Shown here in pieces: positions 1 through 6,653 of a stretch of 9,340 nt of DNA. Each line of letters opens with the position of its first letter. Positions within the stretch are counted from its first letter, which is position 1. The position numbers and the translations under genes were made by a program. This stretch comes from Sphingobacterium sp. UBA1575. Its GTDB lineage: Bacteria > Bacteroidota > Bacteroidia > Sphingobacteriales > Sphingobacteriaceae. Location of the stretch: the NCBI GenBank assembly GCA_002322865.1, contig DCOH01000050.1:80459-89798 (forward strand), given 5' to 3'. A model generated the notes under the pieces. It was given only the letters and a program-made list of their open reading frames with translations. It was not told where the DNA came from and did not search any database.

Positions 1-157
1 CAATTAAGACTTGTTTTGTATGCTATTATCTATGAACAACATGTTTATAAAACCACCTATAATATATATCTTATAATTTATATTATGTTAAATAGAATAT
101 TACAAAGACTCTCCTTATAGAGAATCCTTGCGCTGTTTTAAAATATAATGTATCCGA
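1..157. other. AT-rich intergenic stretch downstream of cysN, no gene
   Basis: No reading frame of useful length and no RNA gene is apparent in these 157 nt. The stretch is strongly AT-rich. It contains one terminator-like hairpin close to cysN (listed separately) and a weak AT-only inverted repeat at 59-66/79-86. No TAnnTTTG promoter box was found on either strand. It is best read as the 3' flank of the sulfate operon. Confidence 0.6.
104..127 (-). terminator. Probable intrinsic terminator after cysN
   Basis: Read on the minus strand, the stem GATTCTC / GAGAGTC (126-120 pairing with 113-107) closes a six-base loop. It is followed directly by TTT and an AT-rich run. One pair is G·U in the minus-strand transcript but becomes an A·C mismatch in a plus-strand transcript, so the hairpin favours minus-strand transcription. 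It sits about 30 nt after the cysN stop codon, where the end of this operon is expected. The U-run is short and the stem is only 7 bp, so termination may be partial. Confidence 0.5.
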
Positions 158-1399
158 TTAGGCTGATTGTAATATCACTGCTGCTACCGTTAAGTTGTTT
201 CTAGGATCTATTAATATACCTCTTGAATTTTCAGGAAAATCCAGTTGGTCATCAAAAATGATATTCTCCGCTGCTTTAATTTTTACTTTGGCAATATCAT
301 TCAACCCAATACTTTCTCCAACAATTTTTTCCTGATTGTGCACATCGTATTTATACTCAATTTCAGCTACCTTAATTTTCGTCAGTTTACTGTGATTTTG
401 TAAAAGATAGATTTGACCAATTTCCAAGGGTTGATTTTCAAACCAAGCCAAATTTGCCTCTACTATTTTTTCGGATTTCGTTGGGTATGCTGCACTAACT
501 ATAAAATCACCTCTTGAAATATCCAGGTCATCCTCCAAATGAACAATTACAGATGCGCCGTTTTCAGCGGCATCTAATGGTTTCTGATCAAATTCTATGG
601 CTGAAACCGTAGATCGTTGTCCGCTGGGAAGGATTACAACCTCTTCTCCTACCTTTAGCCCCTCTCCTAGCACTTTTCCTGCATATCCCCTATAATCATG
701 TAAATCAGCGCTTTGCGGTCTGATGACCCATTGTACAGGCAATCGCCAGCCTTTATTTTCCGAATTATTAATTTCCACATTTTCCAGGTATTCCAATAAG
801 GAAGGGCCTGAATACCAACTCATCTGATTCGATTTTTCAACGATATTATCACCTTTTAAGGCTGATACCGGAATAAAGTCTACATCTTTTAACTTGAGAT
901 TTTCAGCTAAACGAAGGTAATCCGTTTTAATATTCTCATATACGGCCAGTTCATAATCCATCATATCCATTTTATTGATACAAACCAATACCTTTTTGAG
1001 ACCTAATAATTTGGCTAAAAATGAATGTCTTTTGGTTTGTTCGATAACCCCTTTCCTCGCATCGATCAAAATAATGATCAGATCGGAATTGGATGCACCG
1101 GTTACCATATTTCGAGTATACTGTATATGTCCAGGCGCATCGGCTATAATAAACTTCCTGTTTTCGGTTTGGAAATATTTATACGCCACATCAATGGTAA
1201 TTCCCTGTTCGCGTTCTGCCTTGAGCCCATCGGTCAATATGGCAAGATCAACAGTCCCATCGTCATTTTTTCTATTAGCCCGTTTTATGGCTTCCAATTG
1301 ATCATCCAATATGGAATTCGTATCGTAGAGCAATCTCCCGATTAAGGTGCTTTTTCCATCGTCTACAGATCCTGCTGTAATAAATTTTATAATGTTCAT
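158..1399 (-). CDS. cysN: Sulfate adenylyltransferase subunit 1 (GTPase subunit CysN)
   Basis: This is the regulatory GTPase subunit of ATP sulfurylase. GTP hydrolysis drives the CysD-catalysed formation of adenosine 5'-phosphosulfate (APS) from ATP and sulfate in the cytosol. The 413-residue protein shows the EF-Tu-like GTPase motifs in order: P-loop GSVDDGKST (10-18), switch GIT (66-68), DAPGH (87-91), NKMD (142-145) and SAL (179-181). Beta-barrel domains II and III follow from about residue 215. The protein ends soon after the last barrel domain, so it has no C-terminal APS kinase (CysC) domain, unlike the NodQ-type fusions. It lies 17 nt downstream of cysD and is the last gene of the operon. 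It starts at an ATG whose second residue leads straight into the first GTPase strand, so no longer start is needed. Identification is firm. Confidence 0.96.
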   Translation of the reverse strand: MNIIKFITAGSVDDGKSTLIGRLLYDTNSILDDQLEAIKRANRKNDDGTVDLAILTDGLKAEREQGITIDVAYKYFQTENRKFIIADAPGHIQYTRNMVTGASNSDLIIILIDARKGVIEQTKRHSFLAKLLGLKKVLVCINKMDMMDYELAVYENIKTDYLRLAENLKLKDVDFIPVSALKGDNIVEKSNQMSWYSGPSLLEYLENVEINNSENKGWRLPVQWVIRPQSADLHDYRGYAGKVLGEGLKVGEEVVILPSGQRSTVSAIEFDQKPLDAAENGASVIVHLEDDLDISRGDFIVSAAYPTKSEKIVEANLAWFENQPLEIGQIYLLQNHSKLTKIKVAEIEYKYDVHNQEKIVGESIGLNDIAKVKIKAAENIIFDDQLDFPENSRGILIDPRNNLTVAAVILQSA

Positions 1400-1416
1400 G
1401 ATGATGCTAAAGTATT

Positions 1417-2307
1417 TTAAAAATAACCTTGTTTCTTGCGCTCTTCCATCGCGGCTTCGGATACCTTATCGTCCATTCTTGCTCCTCTTTCGCTTACGGT
1501 AGACGCTTTTATTTCTGCGATAATATCTTTCAAAGTATTGGCTTCTGAATCTACTGCAGCTGTACAGGTGATATCGCCTATTGTTCTGAACCTTACCGAT
1601 TTATTTTTAATGGTATCTTCCTGATCGAGTTGTAGAACAGCATGGGCTGCCATCCATTGCCCATTCCTAAAAACCACCTCTCTCTCATGACTGAAATAGA
1701 TGGATGGGATGGCTATCTTTTCCCGTTGAATATAGTTCCAAACATCCAATTCGGTCCAATTGGAGATGGGAAATACACGGACATTTTCCCCTTTCTGAAT
1801 CTTTCCATTGAAGATGTTCCACAGTTCGGGTCTTTGCCTTTTAGGATCCCATTGTCCAAAATCATCCCTCACCGAAAATATCCTTTCTTTAGCCCTAGCT
1901 TTTTCCTCATCCCTTCTTGCGCCACCTATACAGGCATCAAATCCATATTCTTCGATGGTATCCAACAGCGTAATGGTCTGCAGCGCGTTTCGGCTGGCGT
2001 TTTTACCTTTCTGTTCTATCGCCTTTCCTTGATCTATGCTATCCTGTACATAGGAAACGATCAGTTGCTCACCAATTTCTTTAACCAATTGATCCCTAAA
2101 ATCTAATGTTTCCTGGAAATTGTGCCCTGTGTCGATATGCACCAATGGAAAAGGAAATTTTCCAGGTCGAAAGGCTTTTTTGGCCAAGTGCACCAAGGTG
2201 ATGGAGTCTTTTCCCCCCGAGAATAATAAGGCTGGCTTTTCAAATTGCCCAGCAACTTCTCTTAATATATAAATGGCTTCCGCCTCTAAATGATCTAAAT
2301 AATCCAT
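1417..2307 (-). CDS. cysD: Sulfate adenylyltransferase subunit 2 (CysD)
   Basis: This is the catalytic subunit of the heteromeric ATP sulfurylase, which adenylates sulfate to APS with CysN. The frame is open as far as 2454, but the ATG at 2307 is preferred. From there the protein begins MDYLDHLEAEAIYILREVA, which matches the usual CysD N-terminus, and it is 296 residues long against about 300 for the family. The extra 49 residues would lie almost wholly inside cysH in another frame. Visible motifs are the PP-loop SGGKDS (30-35), DTGHNF (59-64), the basic GGARRDEEKARAK segment (128-140), SERGARMDDK (272-281) and the C-terminal MEERKKQGYF (287-296). The chosen start lies 10 nt after the cysH stop codon, consistent with translational coupling. 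No strong Shine-Dalgarno site is seen. Confidence 0.95.
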   Translation of the reverse strand: MDYLDHLEAEAIYILREVAGQFEKPALLFSGGKDSITLVHLAKKAFRPGKFPFPLVHIDTGHNFQETLDFRDQLVKEIGEQLIVSYVQDSIDQGKAIEQKGKNASRNALQTITLLDTIEEYGFDACIGGARRDEEKARAKERIFSVRDDFGQWDPKRQRPELWNIFNGKIQKGENVRVFPISNWTELDVWNYIQREKIAIPSIYFSHEREVVFRNGQWMAAHAVLQLDQEDTIKNKSVRFRTIGDITCTAAVDSEANTLKDIIAEIKASTVSERGARMDDKVSEAAMEERKKQGYF

Positions 2308-2317
2308 GCTTATGTTC

Positions 2318-3022
2318 TTATTTCGTAATCTGATGTAATCCACACTCCTTTTTGCTTTTATCTTCCCACCACCAACGGCCTGCTCTAAAGTCATCGCCTG
2401 GTTGGATAGCTCGTGTACAAGGTTGACATCCAATACTTGGAAATCCCCTGTCATGTAATGGATTATAAGGTATGAAGTTACTCTTTAGTTGAAGTTCAAC
2501 TTCTGTCAAAGTCCAATCAAATAGTGGATGTATTTTGATGATCTGATTGGATGCATCCCATTCTACTGGCTCCATTTGATCGCGGTTGTCGGATTGTTCT
2601 CTTCGGATTCCCGTAATCCACACCTCATATCCCTGAATGGCCCTTTTTAAGGGGTCAATCTTTCGGATATAACAACATTCCTTTCGATCTTCTATGGATT
2701 GATAAAAACTGGACGGACCTTTCGTGTTAACAAGTTCCTCAACAGCTGATGTATTCGGATAAAATGCCCGAATGGGCATTCGATAGGTTTCCAAGGTCCG
2801 GTTCCATACATAATAGGTCTCTGGAAAAAGCCGACCAGTATCTAAGGTGATCAATTGGGCTTGGCTTCTGATGGATGCCATTAAATGGGTGATCACTTGA
2901 TCCTCTATACCAAAGGAAGTTGTAAATACAGCTTTACTACCGAACTTACTATCCACATAGGTTAGGATTCCGGTCGCATCAAGACCCTGAATCTCCTGTT
3001 TAATTTCTGCTACCCTGTTCAT
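2318..3022 (-). CDS. cysH: Assimilatory APS reductase, [4Fe-4S] type (CysH)
   Basis: This enzyme reduces adenylyl-sulfate to sulfite and AMP using thioredoxin or an equivalent thiol donor. In 234 residues it shows the PP-loop-like TTSFG (34-38), DTGRLFPET (61-69), the cysteine pair ECCYIRK (C116, C117), GCQPC (C199, C202) and the C-terminal catalytic ECGLH (C227). The CC...CxxC set binds a [4Fe-4S] cluster and marks the APS-using subfamily. PAPS reductases of the E. coli type lack these four cysteines. This agrees with the absence of an APS kinase gene in the window and of a CysC domain on CysN. Its start codon lies inside the 3' end of the preceding siroheme gene (23-nt overlap), so the two are probably translationally coupled. 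The APS preference is inferred from the cysteines. Confidence 0.94.
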   Translation of the reverse strand: MNRVAEIKQEIQGLDATGILTYVDSKFGSKAVFTTSFGIEDQVITHLMASIRSQAQLITLDTGRLFPETYYVWNRTLETYRMPIRAFYPNTSAVEELVNTKGPSSFYQSIEDRKECCYIRKIDPLKRAIQGYEVWITGIRREQSDNRDQMEPVEWDASNQIIKIHPLFDWTLTEVELQLKSNFIPYNPLHDRGFPSIGCQPCTRAIQPGDDFRAGRWWWEDKSKKECGLHQITK

Positions 3023-3593
3023 AATCTGCTATTAATCCCTTGGTATGATCGTTCAACACCTTTATCTTTTCTTTTAGATTACCTCGAAGCTGATTGCGGT
3101 ATCTGGACAATAACTCCAGACTTTCATCAATTTCCTCCGGTAAGATCTCCTGCAAGAATTCCTTTAATCTTTTGCTGATGGTTGGTGACTTCCCATTGCT
3201 GGATATGCCGATCTTTAGGTTACCTTTTTGAACAACCGAACCGAGATAAAAATCACATAAAGCCGGTTTGTCTGCCACATTCAATAGAATATGCCTACTC
3301 TTGGCCAATTTCCTGACCTGCTCATTGAAAGTAGGGTTATTGCTGGCCAGCATGATAATATCTTTATTTTCCACATCAGCATCCTGAAATGCTCTTTCAT
3401 GGATATCCAAATTTGGTTTCCCATTTGCGAAATCCCAAAATGCTGGAGAGATTTCCTTTGCTACAACCATGACTGGAGCATGTGGCGAATTGCTTAATAA
3501 AGCCTGTAATTTCTCCAATCCGACAGGTCCTGCCCCTACCAGCAGAGTCTGTAACTGATCCAATTTCAGGTATATGGGGAATAACTGGTTCAT
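3000..3593 (-). CDS. Precorrin-2 dehydrogenase / sirohydrochlorin ferrochelatase (CysG N-terminal type)
   Basis: This carries out the last two steps of siroheme synthesis: NAD-dependent oxidation of precorrin-2 to sirohydrochlorin, then insertion of Fe2+. The 197-residue protein corresponds to the N-terminal half of E. coli CysG, or to yeast Met8 and Bacillus YlnF. It has a Rossmann nucleotide-binding loop GAGPVG (20-25). The segment LNVAD (104-108) places D108 where CysG and Met8 have their essential Asp. SSNGKSP (131-137) matches the conserved SSGGTSP region, and a helical tail follows. The methyltransferase half is the separate upstream gene, overlapping by 4 nt (ATGA). Because no separate chelatase is visible in the window, I infer that this protein performs both reactions. 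The 3' end overlaps cysH by 23 nt. Confidence 0.9.
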   Translation of the reverse strand: MNQLFPIYLKLDQLQTLLVGAGPVGLEKLQALLSNSPHAPVMVVAKEISPAFWDFANGKPNLDIHERAFQDADVENKDIIMLASNNPTFNEQVRKLAKSRHILLNVADKPALCDFYLGSVVQKGNLKIGISSNGKSPTISKRLKEFLQEILPEEIDESLELLSRYRNQLRGNLKEKIKVLNDHTKGLIADYEQGSRN

Positions 3594-4360
3594 GATGCGA
3601 TCGTGCTTAAAAGTTCTTTTTTCACCTGTTCAAACTGCTGATGTTTAACCACCACTTCACCAAGCACGATAATGGCAGGAACGCCAATCCTATTTTCTGC
3701 AACAGCTTCGATAATAGAGTCTATTCGTCCTAAAACCACTTTTTCGTTTTCCAAGGAACCATTTTGGATGAGTGCGATCGGCAATTCTCCTTTTCCGGCA
3801 TCCTGATAAAGCTTGACGATTTCCTTAAGCTTTGCAAACCCCATCAATACCACCACGGTTGCATTGGTTTTTACGGCAGCAAATAGATCTTCGGAGATCC
3901 TCCCGTCAGATGTGGATCCGGTAATCACCCAAAAAGATTCGGCTATTCCTCGATAGGTCAAGGGGATTTCCTGTAGTGCTGTTAAACCTACAGAAGAAGA
4001 TATGCCTGGAACAACAGCGGTTTCAATACCAAAGGTTCTCACAAAATCGAGTTCTTCACCACCTCTACCGAATACAAAAGGGTCGCCCCCTTTTAAACGA
4101 ACTACATGCCCATGGGTCAAGGCATAATCGACCATCAATTGATTGATATAGTCCTGGGAAGTTGAAAGTCTTTCTGCCCTTTTTCCTACATATATTTTCG
4201 TACAGTGCGCTGGCGCTTCTGCTAATAAGCATTCATTGACTAAGGCATCGTAAAGAATAACATCAGCAGACGATATGGCTTTCATTCCCTTTAATGTAAT
4301 CAGATCAGGGTCGCCTGGTCCTGCTCCAACTAAAGTAACTTTTGCTTTAACTTGTGTCAT
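3590..4360 (-). CDS. cobA: Uroporphyrinogen-III C-methyltransferase (SUMT)
   Basis: This SAM-dependent enzyme methylates uroporphyrinogen III at C2 and C7 to give precorrin-2, committing the tetrapyrrole to siroheme. The 256-residue protein carries the tetrapyrrole methylase signatures: VGAGPGDPDLIT (11-22), YDALV (37-41), the long RLKGGDPFVFGRGGEE block (88-103), VPGISS (117-122) and LMG (172-174). One departure is PLTYRG (133-138) where the family usually reads PLTHRG. It starts 15 nt after the sulfite reductase stop codon with no clear Shine-Dalgarno site, and it overlaps the next gene by the ATGA tetranucleotide. Its position between the sulfite reductase and the dehydrogenase/chelatase shows that it serves siroheme rather than cobalamin here. 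The symbol cobA (also sumT) is used by homology. Confidence 0.93.
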   Translation of the reverse strand: MTQVKAKVTLVGAGPGDPDLITLKGMKAISSADVILYDALVNECLLAEAPAHCTKIYVGKRAERLSTSQDYINQLMVDYALTHGHVVRLKGGDPFVFGRGGEELDFVRTFGIETAVVPGISSSVGLTALQEIPLTYRGIAESFWVITGSTSDGRISEDLFAAVKTNATVVVLMGFAKLKEIVKLYQDAGKGELPIALIQNGSLENEKVVLGRIDSIIEAVAENRIGVPAIIVLGEVVVKHQQFEQVKKELLSTIAS

Positions 4361-4375
4361 GTTGTGTGCTGTATA

Positions 4376-6484
4376 TTAAGGATTTACTAATGATTTTAAT
4401 TCTTCTCTACGGGATGCGGCTTCCAGATAGAAAGCTTGCGCTTGGAGGATATACGTCGCTGCAAATTCTTTGGAGGGTGCATATTTGTTGATCTGTAACA
4501 CCCGCTCTTCAAATGTACCTGGCAGTTTGAAGCTACCATCATTGATGTATTGTTGATCAAACTCCTGGATAACGGCCGATTGGGTAGATACATTGATCCC
4601 TCGATCCAGCAACAGGGCTTTGGCAGTCCAAACAAATGTCGAATAGGCATGGTAGATCGCATCGGCGAATTGCTCCTGGTTTGCGGCCAAAGTGGCTAGA
4701 TCCAGCTTTTCCTCAGCTTCTAATAATAGCGTGGCCACCAAGTCGATCATCACCCCGGCGCATTCACCTACGCCAATTGCGGTGGCAAAAGTCTCTTCAT
4801 GGCCCCAATCGAGCATTTCATCAGCTGTAAGATTGCTCAGGTCTGCCAAAGGTTTCAACAATCGGTAGAAATGATCCTTTCCATGTGCATCGTAATAGCT
4901 GTGGAAATTCTGGTCAACTCTCTTATTGCTTTTAAAATCATTCAAAAGGAGATCTACTACTTGTAGCACGCGTTTGGTAGGAACTTTGATCACCCTTTCG
5001 GCTACTCTGCCAATGCCATCGCCTACCGTTCCGCCAGCAAGCATCACCTGCGCAGCAGGAACAACAGCGCCCCCAGCCTTCACTGAACTGCCATGAAAGC
5101 CTATGTGCGCCAATCCATGCTGTCCACAGCTGTTCATGCAGCCAGAGATCTTGATCTTCAATTCCTGTTCCCGGATGAAATCAGGATGGAACTCCTGTAT
5201 ATAGTTTTCCAAAACCCTTGCCATTTCCGTAGAGTTGGAAATACCCAGGTTACAGGTGTCCGTGCCTGGGCAGGTAGTGATATCCGCCGTGCTGTTATAG
5301 CCGGCTTTTGCCAATCCCAAGCTATGTAACACATTGAATATATGCGGCAAGGAGCTTGGTCGTACATATTTGAACAATAAATTTTGGTCTTGTGTGATTC
5401 GAATGTCATCGGCAATATGGTCTTTCACAGCATCGATCAGCTTTCGGGCCTTATCGGTGGAAAGATCGCCTGTTTGCACTTGGACATACACGCCGAAAAA
5501 TCCAGGTTGTTTCTGTTCGAAGGTATTTGTGCTTTTCCATAGGAAGAAAGCTGGTTCATCCACAGGTTTAACTACTGTTATCGGAGGATTTGGTAATTCC
5601 AAAGACTCCTCTACCCACGGATCGATGGCAACCTTTTGGTTTTTTATGGCTATTTTTTCCTGTTCGATAAGTGCTAAAACTTCTTCAAAACCAAGCTTTT
5701 GAACGAGGTATTTAAACCTAGCCTTATTGCGGTTATTCCTTTCGCCATAACGATCGAAGACACGGAGTGTGGCTTCCATATAGGGGATGATTTCATCTTG
5801 AGGCAGAAATTCGGAGACGATTTGGCCTAATATCGGCTGAGCCCCCAATCCGCCTGCCAAAAGGACTTTGAAGCCTCTACGTTCTTGGCCATTAATGATT
5901 TTGATTTTGGGGATGAATCCGAAATCATGGATATAGGAAAAGGCGGTATCTTTTTCACTAGCAGAAAAGGAAATCTTGAATTTACGCCCCATCTCGGCAC
6001 AAATGGGATTTCGTAGGAAATAGCTGAAGGTCTTATGTGCATACGGAGAGACATCAAATGGTTCAAGCGGATCGATTCCTGCAGTTGCAGAGGCCGTTAC
6101 ATTTCTGACCGTATTTCCGCAGGCTTCGCGTAGGGTCATGTCATCTTCGGCCAGCTTAGCCCATAGCTCCGGCGTTCTATCCAGACTTACATAGTGAATC
6201 TGTATATCCTGGCGGGTAGTAAGATGCAGGTTGCTACTTGCATATTCATCCGAAATATCTGCAATCTTCAACAATTGTTTAAAAGTGACCTTTCCGAATG
6301 GTAATTTGATCCGTACCATCTGAACCCCCGCCTGCCTTTGCCCGTATACTCCTCGCGCCAGTCTTAGCGATCTGAATTTTTCCTCCGGTACCTCTCCTTT
6401 CTGATATGCCCGAATCTTTTTTTCCAACTCTATGATTTCCTGTTCGACAATAGGATTCTCTAATTCTGTTCGAAAACTCTGCAT
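4376..6484 (-). CDS. Siroheme [4Fe-4S] sulfite reductase with C-terminal HEPN-like domain
   Basis: This is predicted to reduce sulfite to sulfide with six electrons in the cytosol, the last step of assimilatory sulfate reduction. The 702 residues contain two ferredoxin-like/siroheme half-repeats. Cluster and siroheme ligation is visible as C405-x5-C411 (TTCPGTDTC) and C449-x3-C453 (GCMNSC). The basic anion pocket appears as R91 (LTTRQD), R127 (GNTVRNV), K168 and K170 (GRKFK). Assimilatory nitrite reductases usually have Asn at the last of these positions, so K170 favours sulfite. Related one-subunit enzymes are about 550-580 residues long. The excess is a helical tail from about residue 565 that resembles a HEPN domain. 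No flavoprotein partner (CysJ) is present in the window, so the electron donor, perhaps ferredoxin, is unknown. A good Shine-Dalgarno site (AAAGGA) precedes the ATG. It is the first gene of the operon. Confidence 0.92.
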   Translation of the reverse strand: MQSFRTELENPIVEQEIIELEKKIRAYQKGEVPEEKFRSLRLARGVYGQRQAGVQMVRIKLPFGKVTFKQLLKIADISDEYASSNLHLTTRQDIQIHYVSLDRTPELWAKLAEDDMTLREACGNTVRNVTASATAGIDPLEPFDVSPYAHKTFSYFLRNPICAEMGRKFKISFSASEKDTAFSYIHDFGFIPKIKIINGQERRGFKVLLAGGLGAQPILGQIVSEFLPQDEIIPYMEATLRVFDRYGERNNRNKARFKYLVQKLGFEEVLALIEQEKIAIKNQKVAIDPWVEESLELPNPPITVVKPVDEPAFFLWKSTNTFEQKQPGFFGVYVQVQTGDLSTDKARKLIDAVKDHIADDIRITQDQNLLFKYVRPSSLPHIFNVLHSLGLAKAGYNSTADITTCPGTDTCNLGISNSTEMARVLENYIQEFHPDFIREQELKIKISGCMNSCGQHGLAHIGFHGSSVKAGGAVVPAAQVMLAGGTVGDGIGRVAERVIKVPTKRVLQVVDLLLNDFKSNKRVDQNFHSYYDAHGKDHFYRLLKPLADLSNLTADEMLDWGHEETFATAIGVGECAGVMIDLVATLLLEAEEKLDLATLAANQEQFADAIYHAYSTFVWTAKALLLDRGINVSTQSAVIQEFDQQYINDGSFKLPGTFEERVLQINKYAPSKEFAATYILQAQAFYLEAASRREELKSLVNP
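4379..4792 (-). other. HEPN-like C-terminal domain of the sulfite reductase (residues ~565-702)
   Basis: After the second siroheme half-domain the protein continues with a Cys-containing GVGECAG segment (571-577) and then an all-helical region. FADAIYHAYSTFVWTAKALL (606-625), followed by RGINVST and SAVIQEF, resembles the helix pair of HEPN domains from nucleotidyltransferase-partner proteins. Near 634-636 the sequence reads TQS where I recall SHS in HEPN relatives, so the usual Arg-x4-6-His ribonuclease signature is not visible. A structural or regulatory role is therefore more likely than RNA cleavage. The domain call rests on my recollection of the family pattern and not on a profile search. 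I recall similar ~700-residue proteins being common in Bacteroidota. Confidence 0.6.
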
Positions 6485-6489
6485 GATGT

Positions 6490-6495
6490 TCCTTT
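6490..6495 (-). promoter_or_regulatory. Shine-Dalgarno site of the sulfite reductase gene
   Basis: AAAGGA on the minus strand lies 5 nt upstream of the ATG at 6484 and confirms that start. It is the clearest ribosome binding site in the window. The other genes show weak sites or none, which is usual in Bacteroidota. The site is flanked by two copies of the heptamer AACATCA (6495-6501 and 6484-6490). Confidence 0.6.
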
Positions 6496-6556
6496 GATGT
6501 TTATTAATTGTATAACATTATTACCCTTTCATTATGGAATTTGTAATCTCCGTGGA

Positions 6557-6564
6557 CAAATGTA
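6557..6564 (-). promoter_or_regulatory. Predicted -7 box for the sulfate assimilation operon
   Basis: TACATTTG on the minus strand is an exact match to the Bacteroidota -7 consensus TAnnTTTG. It places the transcription start near 6550 and gives a leader of roughly 65 nt before the sulfite reductase ATG. No clear -33 TTTG element was found at the usual distance, so the promoter may be weak or activator-dependent. Confidence 0.5.
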
Positions 6565-6577
6565 TAAATTATTTTTT

Positions 6578-6597
6578 TAGATAGTATATTAAATCTA
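6578..6597. repeat. Inverted repeat TAGAT-N10-ATCTA midway between the divergent -7 boxes
   Basis: Perfect 5-bp arms at 6578-6582 and 6593-6597 are separated by 10 nt. Counting inner positions, 7 of 10 half-site bases are symmetric. The centre (about 6587.5) nearly coincides with the midpoint of the two -7 boxes (about 6586.5). A protein bound here would cover the -33 region of both promoters. The region is AT-rich, so chance symmetry is possible. It does not match a regulator site I know. Confidence 0.3.
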
Positions 6598-6608
6598 CCA
6601 AATTAGTA

Positions 6609-6616
6609 TATATTTG
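6609..6616 (+). promoter_or_regulatory. Predicted -7 box for the Pst-like importer operon
   Basis: TATATTTG is an exact match to TAnnTTTG. It places the transcription start near 6622 and leaves a leader of about 30 nt before the ATG at 6654. As with the opposite promoter, no convincing -33 element is visible at the right spacing. Confidence 0.5.
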
Positions 6617-6653
6617 TAGCGTTATTGGTTTTTTGATGGTATAATTCAAACGA

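Larger units (their letters stand above)
6485..6653. promoter_or_regulatory. Divergent control region between the sulfate operon and the Pst-like importer
   Basis: This 169-nt AT-rich region separates the start codons of the two divergent operons. It contains one TAnnTTTG -7 box for each direction and an inverted repeat between them (all listed separately). It also holds the leader of the sulfite reductase gene. The leader is about 65 nt long, which is too short for most known riboswitches. I found no match to SAM or other sulfur-related riboswitch folds by eye. Confidence 0.65.

Noticed and set aside
59..86. AT-only inverted repeat ATAATATA / TATATTAT with a 12-nt loop, as a terminator or operator
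   Set aside because: It has no G or C pairs and lies in a stretch that is nearly all A/T, so chance symmetry is expected. The hairpin at 107-126 is the better terminator.
158..1399. A CysN-CysC (NodQ-like) fusion
   Set aside because: The protein ends at residue 413, directly after the barrel domains. No APS kinase P-loop follows in any frame.
975..2106. Several plus-strand open frames opposite cysN and cysD (for example 975-1301, 1025-1345, 1642-2106)
   Set aside because: They are antisense shadows of strongly conserved genes, have no ribosome binding sites or recognisable protein features, and have composition typical of reverse-strand reading.
2308..2454. A 49-residue N-terminal extension of CysD (frame open to an ATG at 2454)
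   Set aside because: It lies almost entirely within the cysH coding region in another frame, does not resemble CysD N-termini, and would make the protein about 45 residues too long. The ATG at 2307 gives a standard 296-residue CysD.
4396..4662. An 88-codon minus-strand frame inside the sulfite reductase gene, which could have suggested a frameshifted or separate small gene
   Set aside because: It is a shadow in another frame. The sulfite reductase frame is intact across the region and has sensible protein sequence.
4376..6484. Calling the siroheme reductase a nitrite reductase
   Set aside because: The surrounding genes are all for sulfate assimilation, and the pocket has Lys at position 170 where nitrite reductases usually have Asn.
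6640..6645. TATAAT, as a possible -10 box for the binding-protein gene
   Set aside because: It lies only 8 nt before the ATG, which would leave almost no leader, and the TAnnTTTG box at 6609-6616 suits this phylum and spacing better.
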